Positions 25,138 to 34,291 are shown, counted from the first letter of the stretch. The stretch is 64,000 nt of DNA from Micromonospora marina (GCF_900091565.1 NZ_FMCV01000002.1:310001-374000), one strand, 5' to 3'. Program-made: numbers and translations. Notes: a model not told the origin generated them from the sequence alone.

Positions 25138-26352
25138 GTGACCCACTATGTGGACAGCGAAGTCGCCCGGCTCGGGACGGTGCTGCTGCACCGTCCGGGA
25201 CCGGAACTGGCCCGCCTCACCCCACGCAACAACGACAGCCTCCTGTTCGACGCCATCCCATGGGTGGGACGCGCGCAGGAGGAGCACGACGCGTTCGCGG
25301 CGGCGTTGCGGTCCCGCGGAGTCGAGGTGCTCTATCTGGCCGACCTGCTGGTCGAGACGCTCGCCGTGACGGACGCCCGGGCCGAGCTGACCGACCAGGT
25401 GCTGCGGTCCCGCCGGCTCGGCCACACCCTGCGGCGGCGGGTCGCCGACCACCTGGCGTACCTCGACCCGGCCGGGCTGGCCGACGTGCTCACCGCCGGG
25501 CTCGCCCACGAGGAACTGCGGATCGGCGCCGACCGTCCCGGCGGTCTGGTCTGGACGCTCATGGACCGGCACGACTTCGTCATCGATCCGCTGCCGAACC
25601 TGCTCTTCACCCGCGACTCGTCGGTCTGGATCGGCGACCGGGTCGGTGTGACGAGCCTCGCCATGCCGGCCCGGCGGCGGGAGACGACGCTCACCGACGC
25701 GATCTACCGCTACCACCCGCGCTTCGCCGGCACCGAGTTCGTCTACCACCCCCGGCTGGAGCACCTGGAGGGCGGCGACGTGCTGCTGCTCGCGCCCGGG
25801 GTGCTCGCCGTCGGCGTCGGCGAACGCACCACACCGGCCGGCGCGGAACGGCTGGCCCGGCAGGTGTTCGCGGCCGGGCTGGCGCACACCATCCTGGTGG
25901 TGCCGATCGCGCAGGAGCGCGCCACCATGCACCTGGACACGATCTGCACGATGGTCGACGTCGACGCCGTGCTGATGTACGCGAACGTCGCCGACGAGCT
26001 GTCGGCGTACACGGTCATCGCCGGCGCGGACGGCGACGATCTGCGGGTCGACGGCCCGGCGCCGTTCCTGCGGGCCGCCGCCGACGCGATGGACCTCGAC
26101 CAGCTCCGGGTGATCGACACCGGCCTCGACCCGGTCACCGCCGAACGCGAGCAGTGGGACGACGGCAACAACACGCTCGCGCTCGCGCCCCGGCTGTGCG
26201 TCGGGTACGAGCGCAACGTGGAGACCAACGCGCAACTGGAACGAGCCGGCATCGAGGTGATCGCCATCGCCGGGTCGGAGCTGGGCTCCGGGCGGGGCGG
26301 CCCGCGCTGCATGTCCTGCCCGCTGGTGCGCCAGAAGGGCGGGGCCGCCTGA
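25138..26352 (+). CDS. arcA: Arginine deiminase
   Basis: This enzyme hydrolyses arginine to citrulline and ammonia. The 404-residue protein shows the pentein-fold signature regions: [55 protein letters not shown] and the catalytic Cys391 in [10 protein letters not shown]. Length and order match bacterial ArcA. The other pathway genes (arcB, arcC) are not next to it, so it may feed citrulline elsewhere or serve acid tolerance. An ARG-box-like palindrome precedes it. It converges with the DUF5926 gene, 10 bp apart. Confidence 0.93.
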   Translation: MTHYVDSEVARLGTVLLHRPGPELARLTPRNNDSLLFDAIPWVGRAQEEHDAFAAALRSRGVEVLYLADLLVETLAVTDARAELTDQVLRSRRLGHTLRRRVADHLAYLDPAGLADVLTAGLAHEELRIGADRPGGLVWTLMDRHDFVIDPLPNLLFTRDSSVWIGDRVGVTSLAMPARRRETTLTDAIYRYHPRFAGTEFVYHPRLEHLEGGDVLLLAPGVLAVGVGERTTPAGAERLARQVFAAGLAHTILVVPIAQERATMHLDTICTMVDVDAVLMYANVADELSAYTVIAGADGDDLRVDGPAPFLRAAADAMDLDQLRVIDTGLDPVTAEREQWDDGNNTLALAPRLCVGYERNVETNAQLERAGIEVIAIAGSELGSGRGGPRCMSCPLVRQKGGAA

Positions 26353-26362
26353 CCCGGAGACG

Positions 26363-27247
26363 TCAGCGCAGCGTCAGCTGGCGGCCGAGCAGGCCCTGGC
26401 GGGCCCGGCGGCCGGCCGCGTCGAGCGGCTCCCGCCCCGCGACCGCCTCGGCGTAGCGCTTGGCGAACTCCGCCACCGGCGCCTCCCACTCGCCTGCCGG
26501 GGTGTCCTCCGGCAGGTCCCAGACCGGCGCGAGGCGACCGTGCGCCCGGAACATGCCCGCGAACTTCGTGTCGTCGCCGAGCGTCAGCGCGCCCGCCGCG
26601 GCGAGCCGGGACAGCGCGTCCAGCGCGGCGTCCTCGTCCTCCGGCAGGACCAGGCGCACGTGGGCCTTCTCCGACACCTGGCACCAGTACGCGGCCGGCG
26701 CGGCGGCCAGCTTCACGGTCGGGTAGATCGCCGAGTTGGCCCGTTCCAGGGACGCCTGGACGTTCGGGTCGTCGGCGGCGCCCGGGTCGAGCCAGAAGTC
26801 GAACCCGTCGTGCATGCTGATCTCCAGCGGGCCGTCCACCAGGATGTCCTGGAGGCGGGGGCCCGGCCCGGGCAACGGTGGCACGCTCACCTGGCCGCCC
26901 GGCTCGGTGCGCAGCGCGGAGATCAGCGCGTCGGCCAGGTCCCGGGAGACGTCGCCGGACTGCTGGTGCCGTTGCAGGCCGATGAAGACCCGCCCGTCCG
27001 GCTTGGTCATCGCCGGCGTGGCCATCGGCAGCACCGTGGCCAGCGTGACCGGCCGGTCGCCGTACTCCTCGATCAGTTCCGGGGTGAGCCGCAGCGGCGC
27101 GGACGCGGCCGGGACCAGCTCGCGCAGGGCGATCCACTCCGGCTCGTCGGTGAGGCCCTCGAACGGCCGGGGCACGAAGACGTCGCGCACCTTCTCCCGC
27201 TTCGGGGTGGCCTCGACGGCCCGCTGGTTCTTCCGACGCTTGCTCAT
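26363..27247 (-). CDS. DUF5926 family protein
   Basis: The 294-residue protein starts MSKRRKNQRAVEATPKREKVRDVFVPRPFEGL, a basic N-terminus and motif that I remember from the actinobacterial DUF5926 family, sometimes called SecA-related in older annotation because of the lysine-rich start. No helicase or transport motif is visible, so that older name is not supported. The rest is an alpha/beta protein with LDALSRLAAAGALTLGD near residue 210. Its ATG overlaps the stop of a possible 9-codon upstream frame that starts at 27273. Confidence 0.65.
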   Translation of the reverse strand: MSKRRKNQRAVEATPKREKVRDVFVPRPFEGLTDEPEWIALRELVPAASAPLRLTPELIEEYGDRPVTLATVLPMATPAMTKPDGRVFIGLQRHQQSGDVSRDLADALISALRTEPGGQVSVPPLPGPGPRLQDILVDGPLEISMHDGFDFWLDPGAADDPNVQASLERANSAIYPTVKLAAAPAAYWCQVSEKAHVRLVLPEDEDAALDALSRLAAAGALTLGDDTKFAGMFRAHGRLAPVWDLPEDTPAGEWEAPVAEFAKRYAEAVAGREPLDAAGRRARQGLLGRQLTLR

Positions 27248-27273
27248 GCGCCCGCTCCGCTCCGCTCGCCCAT
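27244..27273 (-). other. Possible 9-codon leaderless upstream frame (MGERSGAGA)
   Basis: ATG 27273 follows TAGGCT at 27287-27282 by 8 bases, the same spacing as the leaderless starts elsewhere in the window. The frame ends in a TGA that overlaps the ATG of the DUF5926 gene (ATGA). If transcription starts here, ribosomes would translate this peptide and reinitiate on the main gene. Confidence 0.35.
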
Positions 27274-27331
27274 GGCGAGACAGCCTAGATGCCGGGTCTC
27301 GGCGGTGGGGGCCGGACCCGCCCGCCGTGTG

Positions 27332-27781
27332 TCAGCCGGCGGCGACGAGGTCCGCCCGCTGCACCGGGACCGGGTCGAACCGTGCCCACACGCTCTGGCC
27401 CAGACCGTCGCGTTCCACGCCCCAGCCACTGGCGAGCCCGGCGACGATGTGCAGTCCACGCCCGTCCGCCGCGTCCGGCGCGGCGGTACGCATGCACGGG
27501 CCGGCGCCCGATCCGCCGTCGGTGACCCGGAGTTCGACACTCGGCCCCTGCTCGGTCGGGCGCAGGCGCCAGGCGACCCGCACCACGCCGCCGGGCAGCG
27601 CGTCGGCGTGCCGGACCGCGTTGCCGACCAGTTCCGCCAGGACCGCGACCAGGTCGGCCACCAGGACCGGGGGTACGACACCGGTCAGCTCGTCGGCGAG
27701 CCGGTGCCGGGCCAGGCGCGCGCCGGTGGCGTCGTGGGGCACCACCACGCACCACGACCGTTCGGCCGGACCAGTCGACAC
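27332..27781 (-). CDS. Anti-sigma-type ATP-binding protein (RsbW-like HATPase)
   Basis: The 149-residue protein is a stand-alone GHKL ATPase domain: the N box LVAVLAELVGNAVRHADALPGGVVRV, a G1 box VTDGGSGAGP, and a G2-like GRGLHIVAGLASGWGVE. Such proteins in actinomycetes bind sigma factors or anti-anti-sigma factors and may act as serine kinases. AAGGAA precedes the GTG start. It lies 30 bp downstream of the histidine kinase gene and is probably co-transcribed with it. Confidence 0.82.
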   Translation of the reverse strand: MSTGPAERSWCVVVPHDATGARLARHRLADELTGVVPPVLVADLVAVLAELVGNAVRHADALPGGVVRVAWRLRPTEQGPSVELRVTDGGSGAGPCMRTAAPDAADGRGLHIVAGLASGWGVERDGLGQSVWARFDPVPVQRADLVAAG

Positions 27782-27811
27782 GTCGTTCCTTCCCCGCCTG
27801 GGAGCGCCCGG

Positions 27812-29266
27812 TCAACCCCGGGGCAGCCGCACCTCTGCGACCGTACCGCCACCGGCTCTGGGCCGGAGGGATACCCATCCATTCTGCTGTTCAACGATCT
27901 GGCGGACGAGATAGAGACCGAGCCCGGCGCCGGGATACCGGCGGCGGTCGCCGGACTCCCCCTGCCAGAACCGGTCGAAGGCCCGCTCCACGTGTTCCGG
28001 CCGGATGCCGATGCCCCGGTCGGCCACCCGGAACGAGACGGTCCCCTCGTTCGCCTCGGCGGTGATCTCGATCGGGGTGCCCGGCAGCGAGTACTTCCCG
28101 GCGTTGGTGCCCAGCTCGGTGAGCACCGTGGCGAGGCTGCGTCGGTCGCCGAGCGCCTTGGGCAGGTCGGCGGGCAGGGCGAGCACGACCCGGTGCCGGA
28201 CGTCCGCCGGTAGGTCCGCCACCGCCGCGCGTAGCGCCTCGACCAGGTCGAACGGTGCCGCGGGTTCACCGCCGGGACGGTTCTCGGTGGCGGCGGTCAG
28301 CAGGCGGTCGACCAGGCGGGCCAGTTCGTTGGCGCGCTGGCCGATGATCCGGGCGGCCTGCCTGCGGTCGCCGTCGCTGAGCGAGTCCCAGTGATCGGTG
28401 AGCGTGTCCGCGTACCCCTTGATCACAGTGACCGGGGTGCGCAGCTCGTGGCTGGTCACCGCGACGAACAGATCCCGGTCGTGGTCGCGCCGCTGCTGGT
28501 CGGTGGTGTCGCGGAAGCTGACCACCCGCAGCGCGTTCGGGCCGGGCAGCTCGCCGGAGGTGATCCGCAGCCAGCGGCCGTCGGGCAGCCGGTGGTCGAG
28601 CACCTGGCCGGGCGGCGGCAGCGGGAACGGCAGCGGACGGCTCAGCGCCTCGTCCGCGGGGCGGCCGGTCACCTCGACGGCGGCCGGGTTCCACAGCCGG
28701 ACCCGCCCGTCCCGGTCCACCACCGCCAGTCCGTCGGCGAGGGCCGCCACGACCGGGCCGTCCCCGTGCACGGGCAGGCCGGTCTGGTCGCCGTACATGT
28801 GGGCGACGCACGCGGCGACGTAGCCGATGACGGCGCGTTGCGCGGGTTGCAGCGGCTCGCCCAGCGGGTAGAGCGCGTGCAGGCTGCCGACTGTGAGCCC
28901 GCCGATCTCGGCGCGCGCCACGATCATCCGGCAGAGGCCCCGGCCGGCGACCTCGTCGGCGAGCGCACCAGGGATCGCGTCGACCCGGACCTCCCGCACC
29001 GGCGGGCCGGCGAGCAGGCAGACGGTGGCCGGGTCGGTGGCGGGCAGCGGGCGGCCGAGGACGAACTCGGCGCGGCCGGTCGCCGCGATCACCCGCCCTC
29101 CGGCCGATGTGAACTCCACGAAGACCAGCCCGGCCGCGCCGACCGCCGGTTCGACCTCGCGGAGCAGCTGGCTGAGCACGGCGAGACCGGACTCGCCCGA
29201 GTTGATCATATTGATCACTGCGGTGTGGCCGGCGATGAAGGCGGGGTAGTCGGTTCGCTCCGGCAT
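27812..29266 (-). CDS. GAF/PAS sensor histidine kinase
   Basis: This cytoplasmic kinase of 484 residues has no membrane helix. A GAF-like domain (about 20-165) is followed by a PAS domain (VVAALADGLAVVDRDGRVRLWNPAAVEVTGRPADEAL, about 170-280), the HisKA box FVAVTSHELRTPVTVIKGYADTL with the phospho-acceptor His, and an ATPase domain with LTELGTNAGKYS, VADRGIGIRPEH and GAGLGLYLVRQIV. ATG 29266 gives a normal start. No response regulator is adjacent; the next gene is an RsbW-like ATPase, so the kinase may signal through a partner-switch pathway or an unlinked regulator. Confidence 0.87.
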   Translation of the reverse strand: MPERTDYPAFIAGHTAVINMINSGESGLAVLSQLLREVEPAVGAAGLVFVEFTSAGGRVIAATGRAEFVLGRPLPATDPATVCLLAGPPVREVRVDAIPGALADEVAGRGLCRMIVARAEIGGLTVGSLHALYPLGEPLQPAQRAVIGYVAACVAHMYGDQTGLPVHGDGPVVAALADGLAVVDRDGRVRLWNPAAVEVTGRPADEALSRPLPFPLPPPGQVLDHRLPDGRWLRITSGELPGPNALRVVSFRDTTDQQRRDHDRDLFVAVTSHELRTPVTVIKGYADTLTDHWDSLSDGDRRQAARIIGQRANELARLVDRLLTAATENRPGGEPAAPFDLVEALRAAVADLPADVRHRVVLALPADLPKALGDRRSLATVLTELGTNAGKYSLPGTPIEITAEANEGTVSFRVADRGIGIRPEHVERAFDRFWQGESGDRRRYPGAGLGLYLVRQIVEQQNGWVSLRPRAGGGTVAEVRLPRG

Positions 29267-29342
29267 GTCCCGAGTGTGCCGCGCCGTCCGCGTCGGGGAC
29301 ACCCCCGGCCGGTCGGCCGTCCCCGGTACCGATCGACGGGAC

Positions 29343-30134
29343 TCACCGGCCCAACCGGGCCAGCGCGTGGGCCGGCCGGTCCGTGATCACCCCGTCCACG
29401 CCGGCTGCGAGCACGAGTTCCAGGTCCTCCGGCTCGTTGACGGTCCAGACGTACACCGAGTTGCCGGCGGCGCGCAGCGCGGGCACCAGCCGTGGGCGGG
29501 CCCGGACGAGCTCCACGCCGGGACCGGCGATCCGGGTGCCGAACGGCAGCCGGCCCAGCGGCAGCAGACGCGGCAGCATCTCCAGCAGCAGCACGGTGGG
29601 CAGCGCCGGGGCGAGTTCCCGGATCCGGCGTACGGCGAGCGGCGAGAACGACATCACGGTCACCTGGACGGGATGGTCGGGGCGAGGCTCGGCCAGCTCG
29701 TACCGGCGCAGCATCTCGACCAGGCGGCGCTCGACGTCGCCCCGGTAGCGCGACGGGTGCTTGGTCTCGATCAGCAGCCGGACCGGCCGCCCGGCGGCCA
29801 GCACCGCGTCGAGCAGCCGCTCCAGCGTGAGGAGCCGGGTGTGCGACTCGTCGAGCGGCACGTCGTCCTCGGCGAGCGTCGTGGCCCGGTGCCAGGAGCC
29901 GAAGTCGAGCGCCTCCAGTTCGGCGAGCGTCCGCGCGCTGACCAGTCCACGGCCGTTGCTGGTCCGGTCCAGCCGGCGGTCGTGCACGCAGACCAGGTGC
30001 CCGTCGCGGGTCAGCCGGACGTCGCACTCCAGCCCGTCCGCGCCCTCGTCGAGAGCGCGCAGGTAGGCGGCGAGCGTGTGCTCCGGCAGGTCGTACGAGG
30101 CGCCGCGATGGGCGAAGACCAGAGGGACGGTCAT
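29343..30134 (-). CDS. Glycerophosphodiester phosphodiesterase
   Basis: The 263-residue protein is a GDPD-fold enzyme that releases glycerol 3-phosphate from glycerophosphodiesters. Catalytic motifs are FAHRGASYDLPEHTLAAY with HR and E, GLECDVRLTRDGHLVCVHD with E, D and H, and LIETKHPSR. The end VYVWTVNEPEDLELVLAAGVDGVITDRP closes the barrel. There is no signal peptide, so it is cytoplasmic. It lies 15 bp after the rhodanese gene in the same direction. Confidence 0.92.
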   Translation of the reverse strand: MTVPLVFAHRGASYDLPEHTLAAYLRALDEGADGLECDVRLTRDGHLVCVHDRRLDRTSNGRGLVSARTLAELEALDFGSWHRATTLAEDDVPLDESHTRLLTLERLLDAVLAAGRPVRLLIETKHPSRYRGDVERRLVEMLRRYELAEPRPDHPVQVTVMSFSPLAVRRIRELAPALPTVLLLEMLPRLLPLGRLPFGTRIAGPGVELVRARPRLVPALRAAGNSVYVWTVNEPEDLELVLAAGVDGVITDRPAHALARLGR

Positions 30135-30149
30135 GGCCGCGTCACCGGC

Positions 30150-30485
30150 TCAGGCGACCCGGCCCGGCTGCCCGTCGTCGGTGACCACCGGACGGCCGGC
30201 GGCGGCCCAGTCGCCCATCCCGCCGTCGACGTTGCGCACCTGGTCCCAGCCGTTGCGCATGAGGTAACCGACCACCTGGGCGGAACGTCCGCCCGAGCGG
30301 CAGATCACCGCGACGTCTCGGTCCTGCGGGATCTCGGCGAGCCGGGCGGGCAGCTCGGTCATCGGCAGGTGATGGGCGGCCGGCGCGTGGCCGGCGGCCC
30401 ACTCGTCGTCCTCGCGGACGTCGAGCAGGTAGACGTCGTCGGGCACGGCCGACGCGGGCACGCTGGGTAGTGAGGCTCCGAACAC
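30150..30485 (-). CDS. Rhodanese-like sulfurtransferase
   Basis: This is a single rhodanese domain of 111 residues with VYLLDVREDDEWAAGHAPAAHHLP and the active-site loop VICRSGGRS holding the catalytic cysteine, which carries persulfide sulfur. The GTG start at 30485 follows TAGGCT at 30499-30494 by 8 bases, so it is probably leaderless. Rhodaneses of this size serve sulfur transfer or cyanide detoxification; the partner is unknown. Confidence 0.87.
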   Translation of the reverse strand: MFGASLPSVPASAVPDDVYLLDVREDDEWAAGHAPAAHHLPMTELPARLAEIPQDRDVAVICRSGGRSAQVVGYLMRNGWDQVRNVDGGMGDWAAAGRPVVTDDGQPGRVA

Positions 30486-30513
30486 GGTCCCCAAGCCTAG
30501 TCGCCCACGCGGC

Positions 30514-31389
30514 TCAGAGCCGGGTGACCCAGCGCGGGTTGGCACCGGCCCATTCCGGCACGCGCGTGTCGCGCAGCGCGGTGAACAGCCCGCCGCCGCC
30601 GTTGTCCAGCACCACGTACGAGACGCCGTCGATGGTCTGCGGGTAGGAGGGCACCTGCACCCCGCGCAGAGCGTCCGCGGGCAGGCCGCGCAGCGCGAAC
30701 AACAGCTCGTCCAGGGGTACGCCGTTGGTGTCCACGGTCAGCGCCCCGCCGGCCGCGCGCAGCACCCGGTCCAGCTTGACCGGGTCGCTGCGCAGCCGCG
30801 TCTCACCCGCGCGGTCGAGCACCGCCCGCAGCATCTGCTGCTGGTGCCGCTGCCGGTCGTAGTCGCCGCCGGGCAGGTCGTAGCGCTGCCGCACGTAGTC
30901 GAGCGTCCGCGCGCCGTCCATCTGCTGGCAGCCGGTGTCGAACTGGTGCCGGGTGTGGATCGAACGTACCGGCGTGTCCACGCACATCCGGATGCCGCCG
31001 AGCTGGTCGATCACCTGCTTGAAGCCGGCGAAGTCGACGAGGGCCGCGCCGTCGAAGCGGATGCCGGTGAGCCGGCTCAGGGTGGTGCTGAGCAGCCGTG
31101 CGCCGCCCTCACCGCCGCCGCCGTGCTCGTACGCGGCGTTGACCTTGTCCGGGCCGCCGGGGAAACCGGGTGCCGCGGGGAGCGCGACCAGCAGGTCGCG
31201 CGGCACGGAGATCAGGTACGCCTGCCGCATCCCGGCCGGCACGTGCACGATCAGGATGGTGTCGGAGCGCTGGTCCTCCGGGTTCGCGCCGGGCCGGTGG
31301 TCCGAGCCGATCAGCAGGTAGTTGAGCGCGCCGTCCAGGTCTGTCCGCTTCTTCCGGGCGGCCGGGTCGAGCAGTTGCTCCTTGGCCAC
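30514..31389 (-). CDS. LytR-CpsA-Psr (LCP) family glycopolymer transferase, open frame after an apparent frameshift
   Basis: LCP enzymes attach teichoic-acid-like or polysaccharide chains from lipid carriers to peptidoglycan. The frame shows the expected arginine and aspartate motifs: RSDTILIVHV, YLISVPRDLLV, DKVNAAYEHGG, DFAGFKQVIDQLGGI and RTLDYVRQR. From GTG 31389 it encodes 291 residues without a membrane anchor. The bases just upstream still encode a membrane helix in the same frame (YLLGAGLVLVLLATLGVAG), but no ATG, GTG or TTG exists there; the natural start at 31561 is in another frame. Confidence 0.8.
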   Translation of the reverse strand: MAKEQLLDPAARKKRTDLDGALNYLLIGSDHRPGANPEDQRSDTILIVHVPAGMRQAYLISVPRDLLVALPAAPGFPGGPDKVNAAYEHGGGGEGGARLLSTTLSRLTGIRFDGAALVDFAGFKQVIDQLGGIRMCVDTPVRSIHTRHQFDTGCQQMDGARTLDYVRQRYDLPGGDYDRQRHQQQMLRAVLDRAGETRLRSDPVKLDRVLRAAGGALTVDTNGVPLDELLFALRGLPADALRGVQVPSYPQTIDGVSYVVLDNGGGGLFTALRDTRVPEWAGANPRWVTRL

Positions 31390-31561
31390 CGTGCGGTCGT
31401 AGCGCGAGGTGAGCCAGTGCAGCCCGGCGACGCCGAGCGTGGCGAGCAGGACCAGGACGAGCCCGGCGCCGAGCAGGTACCGCGCCCAGCGGGCGGGTTC
31501 ACCCCGCCCGCGTCGGTTCCGTGCTGGCCTGGACGTGACGATCCCCCCGTAGCCGCGACAT
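31390..31561 (-). other. Displaced N-terminus and membrane anchor of the first LCP gene
   Basis: ATG 31561 opens MSRLRGDRHVQASTEPTRAG and stops at once. Removing one base in the GGGGT run near 31501-31505 would join it to EPARWARYLLGAGLVLVLLA and the rest of the LCP protein, giving a normal short cytoplasmic tail and helix. A TAGCCT box lies about 16 bases before this ATG. Either the sequence has a one-base error, or the gene is frameshifted. Confidence 0.55.
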
Positions 31562-31628
31562 GAGACCCGCTCACGTCAGGCTACTGGGGGATCGGCCGGC
31601 CGATGGCGCTTTCGCGCAGGTCAGCAGG

Positions 31629-32840
31629 TCATTTTCGGGTGGAGAGGACGTCCGGATTGTTCACCACGAACTCGGCCAGCTTGTCGTTCTTCACCGCCCG
31701 GAACATCTCCATGCTGACCTCGTTCAGGAGCTCCCGTTCGCCGTTGCCGTTGAACGTGCCGCCGTTGGTACGGAGCATGACCAGGTCGTTGCCGGTCACG
31801 CCCTTCATGGTGAAGATGAAGTCCTCGATCGAGATCGCGCCGGTGTCCAGGACGAACGCCTCGCCGGCCGCCTTGATCAGCGCGTTCAGCTTGATCGGGT
31901 TGGTCAACGTCCCGCTCTGGGTCGCCTTCTTCGCCATCGCCTTGATCAGTTGCTGCTGATTCTGCTGCCGGTCGTAGTCGCCGTTGCGGAGTGTCTTGCG
32001 CTGCCGGGAGTAATCCAGCGCCTGCCACCCCTCCATCTCCTGGCAACCCTTCTCGTAGCTCACCGGCTTCATCCTCTTGCCGGTCTTCTTGGCGTCCGCG
32101 TTCCACATCGGCTTGCCGTCGACGTACGACATGTGCAGCGACGAGACGTCCTGGGTCACGCAGATGTTGATCGTGCCGATCGCGTCGATGACGTTCTTGA
32201 AGCCGCCGAAGTTGATGATCGCGGCGCCGTCGAAACTGATGCCGGTCATGCCCTTGATCGTCTTGGCCATGAGCTGGGCACCGCCCTCCCAGCCGCCGCC
32301 CTTCTGCGCGCCGTGGAAGAACGCGGCGTTGATCTTGTCGACGCCGCCCGGGTAGCCGCTCTTCTCGAAGGCCGGGATGCGGGCCTCGGTGTCCCGGGGG
32401 ATCGAGATCAGGTAGGCCTGGTCGTGGCTGGCCGGGATGTGCAGGATGATGATCGTGTCCGACCGGACGTCGTCGGCGGCCCACCGGGCCCGCGCGTCCA
32501 CGCCGAGCAGCAGCATGTCGATCGGGCCTTCGAGGCTGCTGCCGCCCTCGGCGTCGGTCTTGCCGGCCTCGCCGAGCAAGTTGCGCTGGGCGATGTTGTT
32601 CGTGGCCTGGCCGATGACCGCCTTGCTGCCGACGATCGCGACGCCGCTGGTCACCATGAGCACCGCGCCGAGCACCAGCGTGAGCTTCGCCCAGAGCGGG
32701 TCCTTGCGCTTGGTGCGCTCCTTCTTCGGACCGCCGGGGCCGCGACCGCCGGAACCGGGCTGTGTGGGGATGACCGGAGGGACCCGGCCGGATGATCCGG
32801 GTGCCGGTGACTGCGGGCGACGGCTGGTCTGGACCGACAT
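31629..32840 (-). CDS. LytR-CpsA-Psr family glycopolymer transferase
   Basis: The 403-residue membrane protein has a Pro/Gly/Lys-rich cytoplasmic tail, one helix (LTLVLGAVLMVTSGVAIVG, about 52-71) and an external LCP domain with VRSDTIIILHI, YLISIPRDTEA, DKINAAFFHG, NFGGFKNVIDAIGTI, ALDYSRQRKTLRNGDYDRQQNQQQ. A GGAGCACGA ribosome binding site precedes the ATG. It is one of three LCP genes in a row, which points to local duplication and to a site for attaching more than one kind of wall polymer. Confidence 0.9.
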   Translation of the reverse strand: MSVQTSRRPQSPAPGSSGRVPPVIPTQPGSGGRGPGGPKKERTKRKDPLWAKLTLVLGAVLMVTSGVAIVGSKAVIGQATNNIAQRNLLGEAGKTDAEGGSSLEGPIDMLLLGVDARARWAADDVRSDTIIILHIPASHDQAYLISIPRDTEARIPAFEKSGYPGGVDKINAAFFHGAQKGGGWEGGAQLMAKTIKGMTGISFDGAAIINFGGFKNVIDAIGTINICVTQDVSSLHMSYVDGKPMWNADAKKTGKRMKPVSYEKGCQEMEGWQALDYSRQRKTLRNGDYDRQQNQQQLIKAMAKKATQSGTLTNPIKLNALIKAAGEAFVLDTGAISIEDFIFTMKGVTGNDLVMLRTNGGTFNGNGERELLNEVSMEMFRAVKNDKLAEFVVNNPDVLSTRK

Positions 32841-33043
32841 TCGTGCTCCAGCTCGGTGATCGGGGGCGGGACCACTTTACGTATCTGTTCCCGTTTTCGC
32901 GACCTCGTAGGGGCGCAATTCCCGTCAATACCCTCCGACAGCTTCGGGTTGTGGCCGAATGGGCAGGGGTAAGGGGCCGGTCGGCGGTTGGCCTCGGTGG
33001 TGGTGAGGTCCTGAGGCACGACACCGGTCATGTCGTGGCGGCG

Positions 33044-34291
33044 TCAGCCGCCCGCGTTGTCGCCCGAACCCTTCTGGTTGGCCTGCATCCACTCGGCCAT
33101 CCGGTCCGCGGCGATGGCCTTGTACATCGCCAGCGCCTTCTCCCGGTCGGAGACCACCACCGACTGGCCGTCGATGGTCTGGCCGCCCAGGTGCGGGCTG
33201 GTGACGAACGTCAGGTTGTCGCCCCGCAGGCTACGGAACTGCACTGCCATGTCGGTCAACGAGAATCCCTGGTCGACCGTGACGGCGGCGGTCACCGCCC
33301 GGAGGAAGTCGTTCAGCTTCTTCGGGTTGGTGAGCGTCCCGGTGCTCGCCGCCTTGTCCATCAGTGCCTTCAGGAACTCCTGTTGGTGCCGCATCCGGGC
33401 GAAGTCGCCGTCCGGGAACTGCTTGCGCTGCCGGACCCAGTCCAGCGCCTCGGCGCCGTTCATGTGGTTCACGCCCTTGGTGAACGTCCGGTACGGCTTG
33501 TGGATCGAGGTGATGGTCCGCTCCACCTTGAGATCCACCCCGCCCAGGGCGTCGGTGACCTCCTTGAAGCCGCCGAAGTCGATCGCCATGACGTGGTCGA
33601 TCCGTACGTCGGTGAAGCACTCGACGGTCTTCACCGCCAACGGCAGGCCGCCGAACGCGAACGCTGCGTTGATCTTGTTGCGCGAGCCGGAGTCGCAGGA
33701 CGCCCCGGCGCTCTCCGGGATCGGCACGTACAGGTCACGGGGTACCGAGACCAGGTAGGCGCGCTTGTGGTCGGCCGGGATGTGCATGACGATCACGGTG
33801 TCCGCGCGCCACTTGCCGCTTCCGTCGACCGGGGCGTCCGGATCCCGCGAGTCGCTGCCCACGAGCAGGATGTTGAACGCGCCCTCGACCTGCTTGGCCG
33901 GCCGCCCACCGGTGATCCCGGCGAACGGGTCGGTGCGCGCCAGGTCGTCGTCCAGGTTGCGGGCGTAGAACCAGGCGCCGAGGCCGCCGAGCAGCGCCAG
34001 CACCAGCACCGCGACGCCGGCCACCAGGCCGATGCGCCCCCAGTGCGGCCGGGGGCCACGCCGCCCGGGCCGGCCCGGACCGCCGCCACCCGGACCACCG
34101 GGACCGGGCGGTCCCACCGGGCCGCCGGGACCGCCCGAGCGGGGCGCCTCGTCGTGTGCGGGGTACCACCTGGTGTCCGAGGGCCGGGCGCGCCCGGTGG
34201 CGGCCCGGCCGGAGCCGGGAACCGGGGCGCGGCCCGCGCCCCGGTTCAGGTGTCGGGGGATCGGCGCGCCGGCAGACGAGGTCGCTGACAT
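33044..34291 (-). CDS. LytR-CpsA-Psr family glycopolymer transferase
   Basis: The 415-residue protein has a long Arg/Gly/Pro-rich tail with a GGPGGPVGPPGPGGPGGGG stretch, a helix (GLVAGVAVLVLALLGGLGAWF, about 88-108) and an LCP domain: WRADTVIVMHI, YLVSVPRDLYVPIP, NKINAAFAFGG, DFGGFKEVTDALGGVDL, ALDWVRQRKQFPDGDFARMRHQQ. The ATG follows TACCCT at 34304-34299 by 7 bases and lacks a Shine-Dalgarno box, so it is probably leaderless. The 203 bp before the next LCP gene hold no gene. Confidence 0.9.
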   Translation of the reverse strand: MSATSSAGAPIPRHLNRGAGRAPVPGSGRAATGRARPSDTRWYPAHDEAPRSGGPGGPVGPPGPGGPGGGGPGRPGRRGPRPHWGRIGLVAGVAVLVLALLGGLGAWFYARNLDDDLARTDPFAGITGGRPAKQVEGAFNILLVGSDSRDPDAPVDGSGKWRADTVIVMHIPADHKRAYLVSVPRDLYVPIPESAGASCDSGSRNKINAAFAFGGLPLAVKTVECFTDVRIDHVMAIDFGGFKEVTDALGGVDLKVERTITSIHKPYRTFTKGVNHMNGAEALDWVRQRKQFPDGDFARMRHQQEFLKALMDKAASTGTLTNPKKLNDFLRAVTAAVTVDQGFSLTDMAVQFRSLRGDNLTFVTSPHLGGQTIDGQSVVVSDREKALAMYKAIAADRMAEWMQANQKGSGDNAGG

